Below, piece after piece: positions 58,999 through 64,000 of a DNA stretch of 64,000 bases (within the stretch, counting starts at the first letter, position 1; each line of letters begins with the position of its first letter). Source of the stretch: DAOVRD01 sp964521715 (GTDB lineage Bacteria; Planctomycetota; Brocadiia; SM23-32); NCBI GenBank assembly GCA_964521715.1, contig CAZFSS010000017.1, positions 13,740-77,739 on the forward strand, in the 5' to 3' direction. The translations under genes were made by a program, and so were the position numbers. Under the pieces are notes generated by a model. That model was not told the DNA's origin. It ran no database searches and saw only the letters and a program-made list of their open reading frames with translations.

Positions 58999-59988
58999 TC
59001 AGGCAAGGATGCCGTCGATAGCGCCCAGCTCGGCGGCGGAGAACTCCGGTCGGTCCAGGGCCGCTGCGTTCTCCTCCACCTGGCTCACGCGGCTCGCCCC
59101 GGCCAGGGCGCTGGTCACCCGCTCGTCGCGCAGGACCCAGGCCAGGGCCATCTGGGCCAGGGACTGCCCCCTGTTCTGCGCCAGTTCGGCGAACCGCCTG
59201 ACGCGCTCCAGCCTGTCCTCGGTGATCTGCTCCGGCCGCAGGAAACCCGTGGGCTTGGCCGCCCGGGAGTCCGCGGGGATGCCGCCCAGGTACCTCGTCG
59301 TGAGCAGCCCCTGGGCCAGCGGGGAGAAGACGATCACGCCGATGCCCAGCCTGCCGGTGTGATCCAGCAGGTCGCCCTCGATCCAGCGGTTGAACATCGA
59401 GTAGCTGGGCTGGTGGATGGTCACCGGCGTCCCCAGCCGCTGCATGATGGCATGCGCCTCTACGGTCGCAGCGCCCCGGTAGTTGCTGATGCCGGCGTAG
59501 AGGGCTTTGCCCTGCCGCACGACGGTGTCCAGCGCCCCCAGGGTCTCCTCCATGGGCGTGTCCGGGTCGGGCCGGTGGGAGTAGAAGATGTCCACGTAAT
59601 CCAGGCCCAGGCGCTGGAGGGACTGATCGAGGCTGGCGATGAGGTACTTCCTGGACCCCCAGTCCCCGTAGGGCCCGGGCCACATCCCGTAGCCGGCCTT
59701 GGTCGAGATGATGAGTTCGTCCCGATGGGCGGCGAAGTCCTGCCGGAGGATGCGGCCTACGTTTCGCTCGGCAGCTCCTGGCGGGGGGCCATAGTTGTTG
59801 GCCAGATCGAAATGCGTGATGCCCAGGTCGAACGCTCGCCGCAGCATGGCGCGCGCCTCGTCCTGGTCGTCGGCGTCGCCGAAGTTGTGCCAGCACCCCA
59901 GCGAGATGGCGGGCAGCATCAGGCCCGATCGTCCGCAGCGGCGATACGGAGTCCGGTCGTAACGTTCCTCGCTGAACCGCCCGCCCAT
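58999..59988 (-). CDS. Aldo/keto reductase, YghZ-like
   Basis: A 329-residue aldo/keto reductase of the AKR14/YghZ type. It opens RTPYRRCGRSGLMLPAISLG, has FDLANNYGPPPGAAERNVG (catalytic Asp and Tyr), LIISTKAGYGMWPGPYGDWG with the lysine, and the histidine in YVDIFYSHRPDPDTPMEET. The NADPH phrase GALDTVVRQGKALYAGISNY follows. YghZ relatives reduce glyceraldehyde-3-phosphate L-isomer or methylglyoxal; the substrate is unknown here. It starts 59 bp after thuA on the same strand, and no promoter is seen between them, so they are probably co-transcribed. Confidence 0.92.
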   Translation of the reverse strand: MGGRFSEERYDRTPYRRCGRSGLMLPAISLGCWHNFGDADDQDEARAMLRRAFDLGITHFDLANNYGPPPGAAERNVGRILRQDFAAHRDELIISTKAGYGMWPGPYGDWGSRKYLIASLDQSLQRLGLDYVDIFYSHRPDPDTPMEETLGALDTVVRQGKALYAGISNYRGAATVEAHAIMQRLGTPVTIHQPSYSMFNRWIEGDLLDHTGRLGIGVIVFSPLAQGLLTTRYLGGIPADSRAAKPTGFLRPEQITEDRLERVRRFAELAQNRGQSLAQMALAWVLRDERVTSALAGASRVSQVEENAAALDRPEFSAAELGAIDGILA

Positions 59989-60047
59989 CGCCGTTCTCCT
60001 GACTCAAAGGACGCCTTACGCCCGCGGCCCGGGGGCGCGGCCACGTT

Positions 60048-60782
60048 TCAGCCCTGCACCTTCTCCAGGGGCTTGACGTTATCCACCCTCGGCTTGAAGT
60101 TGGCGCCCGGCTGGCCGGCCCAGCGCACGGCGTTCACGAGGACCTTCTGGACCTGCGGGTTCTTGAAGATGGGGAAGGTCTCGTGGCCGGGCCGGAAGTA
60201 GAACACCTTCCCGCAGCCGCGATAGTAGCAGATGCCGCTGCGGAAGACCTCGCCCCCGGCAAACCAGCTGATGAAGATCAGGTCGTCCGGCTCCGGCACG
60301 TCGAAGAACTCCCCGTACATCTCCGTGTGGGGCAATTCGATGTACTCGCCGATGCCCCGGACGATGGGGTGTCCGGGCTGCACGACCCAGAGGCGCTCCT
60401 TCTCCCCGATCTCGCGCCACTTCAGCCCGCAGGACGTGCCCATGAGCTTGCGGAAGATCTTCGAGAAGTGCGCCGAATGGAGGCAGATCAGCCCCATGCC
60501 GTCCAGGACGCGCTGATGGACCTTGGCCACGATTTCGTCCCGCACCTCGTGGTGGGCCATGTGCCCCCACCAGGTGAGCACGTCCGTCTCGGCCAGCACG
60601 TCGTCGGTCAGGCCGTGCTCGGGCTCGTCCAGCGTGGCCGTCCTGGCCTCGATGTCGGGCTCGGCGTTGAGGAAGGCGGCGATCGCCCCGTGCATGCCGT
60701 GGGGGTAGATGTCCTTGCACGCCTGCATCGTCTTCTCGTGCCGTCCCTCGTTCCAGACCGTCACTCGGATTGGGTCAGCCAT
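60048..60782 (-). CDS. ThuA-like protein (trehalose-utilisation family)
   Basis: A 244-residue class I glutamine amidotransferase-like protein of the ThuA family. It starts IRVTVWNEGRHEKTMQACKD and has WWGHMAHHEV, GLICLHSAHFSKIF and the closing motif YFRPGHETFPIFKNP. In rhizobia ThuA takes part in catabolism of trehalose and related disaccharides together with a Gfo/Idh-type ThuB; here an aldo/keto reductase follows instead. The reaction is not established. ATG 60782 has a near-perfect promoter 75 bp upstream (60857-60884). Such proteins are abundant in Planctomycetota. Confidence 0.9.
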   Translation of the reverse strand: MADPIRVTVWNEGRHEKTMQACKDIYPHGMHGAIAAFLNAEPDIEARTATLDEPEHGLTDDVLAETDVLTWWGHMAHHEVRDEIVAKVHQRVLDGMGLICLHSAHFSKIFRKLMGTSCGLKWREIGEKERLWVVQPGHPIVRGIGEYIELPHTEMYGEFFDVPEPDDLIFISWFAGGEVFRSGICYYRGCGKVFYFRPGHETFPIFKNPQVQKVLVNAVRWAGQPGANFKPRVDNVKPLEKVQG

Positions 60783-60856
60783 TGCGTCGCTCCTTACGCG
60801 TCTTCGGTAGTGAAAGCCGGCGCCGGACGGCCACCGGCGGACCAGCGGCGGGCTGG

Positions 60857-60884
60857 ATTATACGGTCGCTTGAGGCCCTGTCAA
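60857..60884 (-). promoter_or_regulatory. Consensus sigma-70 promoter of thuA-aldo/keto reductase
   Basis: Minus-strand TTGACA (60884-60879), 16 bp, TATAAT (60862-60857): both hexamers are perfect, the strongest promoter match in the window. Confidence 0.72.
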
Positions 60885-60910
60885 ACTCACGCCCTTCCCG
60901 GAGCCCCTCC

Positions 60911-62557
60911 TCAGCGCGGCCCCAGCTCCTTTTCGCCGAAGACGTTCGCGCTGAATCTGTAGATCGCCGCGTCCGTGCGCTGCCAGGCGTCGGGCGGCAG
61001 GCCGGCCTTCAGGCAGGTCTGTTGCAGGAACTGCTCTCTGTCCCACCCGTACTCGGTCGCCACCTGCGGCAGAAGCAGCCCCTGCTGGCCGCGCATGCTG
61101 ATGATCAAGCCGTCCCGGCCGACCTGGATCTCGTCGACGGACTGCGTTCGTTTCGGCGGGCTCATCACGCTTATGGTGATGTCTATGTCGCCGAGTTCGT
61201 CCGCCTGGACCGGCGGGAAGCGCGGGTCCCGCAACGCGGCCAGCGGAGCCACCTCCCAGACGCATCGGGGCAGCGGCAGGTCGGATACGATGTGCCCGAT
61301 GCAGCCCCTCAGGCGCCCGTCCTTATTGAGCGTCACGAACACGCCGCACGTGGCGCGGAGGGCGTCGGAGGCGTTGCCCTCGTCCATGCTGGGGGGTGCC
61401 GCCTCGCCGCCCCCTTTCAAGTGCTGCTCTATGGACTGGCGCGCCAGGCCGAGCAACGTACGCTTGTCGTCATCGGTGAGGGCGGGCGGCGTCCCGGCCT
61501 CGGCGGCAGGGCCCGCCGGCTTCTCGACGGCGGCGGAGGCAAGGGCGCCCTTGATCTGCTTCACTGCCCCGGCCGGCGCGTAAACGGCCATTGCCACGTA
61601 GCTGACGCAGTCCTCGTACGAGCCTGTCGACTCGCCCGAGCTGGCCCACTTCAGGAACTGGGGCCGGCAGTCGCGGCACGGCACCAGCAGCTCCAGCATG
61701 GTCTGCACGCCCATCCGCCCGCAGATGGTGGGACGGTGCTCGGACAGATACCGTGCGAAGCCAGCGGCGTCGAGGGCCAGGATCCGTTCGACCGCTCCCA
61801 TGTCCAGCTCGCGTATCTTGTCGCGCAGCTCGCCCGCCGGCGTCCCTCGGAAGGGCTCGAATCCGAACCGTTGCCCATAGTGCGTGAAGTCCGTGCTGAC
61901 CACCAGAAGGGCGTCCTCGTCCAGTATCCTGGCGATGCCGGCCGCGGCGGCCCGGCACTCCTCGTCGGACAGTTGGCCCACGAGGATGGGAACGATCTTC
62001 GGGGGATCGGGCCAGAGGACCTGCAGGAACGGCAGCTGCACCTCCAGGCAGTGCTCCGGCTGGTGCGGCTGGCGCAGCGCCAGGAAGGGCTTGCTTTTTG
62101 CCAGTTCCTCCCGGGCTCCGGCGTCCACGGGCACGGTGCCGAGCGGCGTCTCGTACTCGGAGAAATCGGCCACGCTGCAGATGCCCTCCAGCGCGAAATG
62201 ATGGCTCGGGCCGATCAGGATGACGCGCGACGGCCTCCCCTTGCCCTCCAGCAGCTTGTAGGCGAAGGCCGCCGTCTGGCCGCTGTACGGATAGCCGGCG
62301 TGCGGCACGATGAGGGCAACCGGCCTTGCTGCCTGCCATTCGGCGGGGACGTCCGGCTTGGCCCCCGCCAGGAAGCCTTCGACCGCCTTACGCAGCTCTG
62401 CCGGCGAGCCCGGGTAGAATTGCCCGGCGACTGCCGCCGCCCGTCGAGGCGCCGGCTCGGCGCTGACACGGGGCTGCCAAGTTGCCCATAGTATGGCGGC
62501 TGCCGCCAAGCCCACGGCAAGGCCGGCCGCCGGCGCGAATCGTCGTCTGCGCATCAT
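60911..62557 (-). CDS. Secreted MEMO1-AMMECR1 fusion protein
   Basis: A 548-residue protein with an N-terminal hydrophobic signal or anchor (GLAVGLAAAAILWATW, about 12-27), then a MEMO domain (about 36-330) and an AMMECR1 domain (about 358-545). MEMO features kept include VPHAGYPYSGQTA (His86), GPSHHFALEG (His119/120), STDFTHYGQR (His226) and CGRMGVQTML (Cys279). The AMMECR1 part has the signature RLRGCIGHIVSD. These are AmmeMemoRadiSam proteins B and A; the radical-SAM member of the system is not adjacent. Fusion of the two, and export, are both unusual. It follows the RsbU-like gene by 12 bp on the same strand. Confidence 0.9.
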   Translation of the reverse strand: MMRRRRFAPAAGLAVGLAAAAILWATWQPRVSAEPAPRRAAAVAGQFYPGSPAELRKAVEGFLAGAKPDVPAEWQAARPVALIVPHAGYPYSGQTAAFAYKLLEGKGRPSRVILIGPSHHFALEGICSVADFSEYETPLGTVPVDAGAREELAKSKPFLALRQPHQPEHCLEVQLPFLQVLWPDPPKIVPILVGQLSDEECRAAAAGIARILDEDALLVVSTDFTHYGQRFGFEPFRGTPAGELRDKIRELDMGAVERILALDAAGFARYLSEHRPTICGRMGVQTMLELLVPCRDCRPQFLKWASSGESTGSYEDCVSYVAMAVYAPAGAVKQIKGALASAAVEKPAGPAAEAGTPPALTDDDKRTLLGLARQSIEQHLKGGGEAAPPSMDEGNASDALRATCGVFVTLNKDGRLRGCIGHIVSDLPLPRCVWEVAPLAALRDPRFPPVQADELGDIDITISVMSPPKRTQSVDEIQVGRDGLIISMRGQQGLLLPQVATEYGWDREQFLQQTCLKAGLPPDAWQRTDAAIYRFSANVFGEKELGPR

Positions 62558-62569
62558 GCACCGTCTCCT

Positions 62570-63688
62570 TCAGAGCAGCAGACAGCTCAACAACGTGATG
62601 TCGTCATCCGGGGCGATTGTCGAGCAGCGCTCCAGCAGCGCGTCGAAGAGCTGCCCGAGCCCGTGGCCGCCGTCCGGCGGGTAGCTCGCCACAAGTGACC
62701 GGAACCCCTCCGTGCCGAGCCGCTCTTCCTCGCCCACGCGGATGTCCGTGGCCCCGTCCGAGTACGCAAGGATCCTGTCGCCCGCGTTCAGCTCCACAGT
62801 GACGTTCTCATACGTCGCGTCGGGCTGGATGCCGACCGGCAGTTGCGACTGGCTCAGCACGCCGACGTCGCCGTCCGAGGCACGCTGATGGAAGAGGGGG
62901 GGATGTCCCGCAGAGGAGAAGGTGGCTGTGTTGCGCTCGGCGTCCACCGTGAGCGCGACGGCGGTGAAGAAGTAGAGGCCCTCGGCGCGCTTACAGGCGC
63001 GCTCGTTCAACATGGTCAGCAGTTGGGCCGGATCGGCCGGATACGGCTCGCATTCCGTGAGGAAGCTGTAGATCATGACCGTCGAAAGGGCGGCCGACAC
63101 GCCGTGGCCGACCGCGTCCGCCAGCAGGGCCGCGAATCCGTCCGAGGGCAGCCGCCTGACGTGGTAGAAATCGCCCCCGACCAGCTCCGCCGGCGCGTAC
63201 TCGACGGCGAACGAGACGCGCTCGTCCTCGGGCATCTGCCGCGTCAGCAATCGCTGCTGCACGCTGCGGGCGAGCTCCATCTGCCGGATCCGGTCTCCCT
63301 CGTCGTGGAACACCTCGACCCCGCCGATAACGTTGCCCTGCTGGTCGAAGACCGGCGCGGTGCTGGTCGAGAGGGCCAGGTCCTCCCCGTCCTTGGACGT
63401 GGCGTAGACGACGATCGGGGCCGTGCTGGGCGCCCCGCGGACCATGCTGCGGTACAGGGGGCACAGGTCCGTCGTGCAGAGCACGCGCCCGTCCTTATCC
63501 CGGTGCCTCAGGACGTTGGCCATGCAGCGACGCCCGACGACATCCTCTGCGGCATGGCCCGTTATGCGCTCGGCGCCCTTGTTCCAGAAGACGATGCGCC
63601 GGTCCGTGTCCGTGACGTAGATGCCGGCGTTGATGCAGTCGAGAATGTCGCCGAAGCCCCTCTCGTTGACCTCGTTGATGTCCTTCAT
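62570..63688 (-). CDS. PAS-PP2C (SpoIIE/RsbU-type) protein phosphatase
   Basis: A 372-residue regulatory phosphatase. A PAS domain comes first (about 8-135: GIYVTDTDRRIVFWNKGAE, then EDVVGRRCMANVLRHRD), followed by a SpoIIE/PP2C domain (about 150-370) with LVGGDFYHVRRL, ALLADAVGHGVSAAL, SSAGHPPLF, ILAYSDGATDIRVG and the closing APDDDITLL motif. The metal-binding aspartates of GGDF, AVGH/ADAVGHG, SDG and DDD are present, so it should be active. Such proteins dephosphorylate anti-sigma-factor antagonists in partner-switching. No anti-sigma or STAS gene is nearby. It heads a transcript with the MEMO-AMMECR1 gene. Confidence 0.92.
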   Translation of the reverse strand: MKDINEVNERGFGDILDCINAGIYVTDTDRRIVFWNKGAERITGHAAEDVVGRRCMANVLRHRDKDGRVLCTTDLCPLYRSMVRGAPSTAPIVVYATSKDGEDLALSTSTAPVFDQQGNVIGGVEVFHDEGDRIRQMELARSVQQRLLTRQMPEDERVSFAVEYAPAELVGGDFYHVRRLPSDGFAALLADAVGHGVSAALSTVMIYSFLTECEPYPADPAQLLTMLNERACKRAEGLYFFTAVALTVDAERNTATFSSAGHPPLFHQRASDGDVGVLSQSQLPVGIQPDATYENVTVELNAGDRILAYSDGATDIRVGEEERLGTEGFRSLVASYPPDGGHGLGQLFDALLERCSTIAPDDDITLLSCLLL

Positions 63689-63820
63689 GCCGCCCTCAGT
63701 GCCACTCTGGACCCGTAATCGTACCTTAGCACAAGGGGCCGGCGGCTGCAAAGACGGGGCCGCCGCACGGCCGAGCCGTTGCGCATCCAGCGGCGGCCGC
63801 ATAAGATGTTCGCCGCCTTT

Positions 63821-64000
63821 AGAGCCTCTAACAGAATGCCGCGTGAGCCACGTTGCGCCTCTGGCCGGATGGATGCAAGGAAGGGTTCCGAGCCCGTGCC
63901 AGGGTTGGGCACGGCGAGGAGACCTGACACAGCAGACGCCGGCCCGAGGCGCAACCCGAAGGGACGGGCGTCCTTCGCCGCATTCCGGCGTCGCGCAGGC
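63821..64000. repeat. Second copy of the inverted-repeat element (incomplete at window end)
   Basis: Begins AGAGCCTCTAACAG, matching the end of the 27357-27523 element at 13 of 14 positions, and has ATGCAAGGA 52 bp inside, as the first copy does at 53 bp. An internal perfect inverted pair GTTGCGCCTC (63852-63861) and GAGGCGCAAC (63946-63955) is specific to this copy. The right terminus lies beyond the window. The preceding gap 63689-63820 upstream of the RsbU-like gene shows only a weak promoter (TTGCAG, 17 bp, TAAGGT); no gene was seen. Confidence 0.65.

Overview
The window is a 64 kb chromosomal segment of a GC-rich bacterium. It holds 57 protein-coding genes I can support (one cut by the window start), two tRNA genes, and no rRNA, CRISPR array, prophage or insertion sequence. 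The gene mix (many Gfo/Idh/MocA oxidoreductases, ThuA, a URO-D-like methyltransferase, a DUF362 ferredoxin, BNR and GH2 proteins, a prepilin-like protein with an H-x9-D tail signature, multi-PDZ RseP) is what I associate with Planctomycetota or a close PVC-group lineage. The phylum is an inference; no marker was compared. Two genes look archaeal in type: a topoisomerase VI B subunit and a Cbf5-type pseudouridine synthase.

Layout. 1-11.5 kb: the tail of a YggS gene, an oxidoreductase, then a minus-strand core block lysC-cimA-valS, dnaG-rpoD and a zinc-ribbon protein. 11.8-18.4 kb: thiD, a prepilin-like gene, top6B divergent from an orphan parA with a small membrane-protein partner, and exported or membrane hypotheticals. 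18.5-22.3 kb: URO-D protein, HgdB-like protein, tRNA-Leu and DUF362 ferredoxin. 22.3-27.5 kb: cbf5-type gene, then DUF502, hpf, ptsN, a tandem HPr and ptsI, a regulatory PTS with no sugar permease in view, followed by a 167 bp inverted-repeat element. 27.5-34.8 kb: an operon of HAD phosphatase, LolA-like protein and an Ogt-CoaD fusion; then glycosyltransferase, RluD, bifunctional-nuclease domain protein, EamA transporter and endonuclease IV. 35-39.2 kb: etfB-etfA-acyl-CoA dehydrogenase and a cold-shock gene. 39.4-49.5 kb: GH2 enzyme with a lipoprotein carrying a degenerate PHP domain, purQ, phoU, and ispG-dxr-rseP. 49.8-56 kb: tRNA-Ala, an anchored hypothetical, BNR protein, a second Gfo/Idh enzyme and a probable glycoside hydrolase. 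56.2-64 kb: dnaA behind a less GC-rich region with a perfect inverted repeat, Tat-exported SOD, thuA-aldo/keto reductase, rsbU-like phosphatase with a MEMO-AMMECR1 fusion, and the start of a second copy of the inverted-repeat element.

Many genes are preceded by sigma-70-like promoters (TTGAcN-like, 16-18 bp, TAnAaT-like), which fits the housekeeping rpoD encoded here and often helped choose starts. The most unusual points are the archaeal-type Cbf5, the solitary Top6B, the Ogt-CoaD fusion, the four-PDZ RseP, the tandem HPr with one inactive-looking half, the degenerate PHP lipoprotein, the secreted MEMO-AMMECR1 fusion and two families of intergenic repeats.
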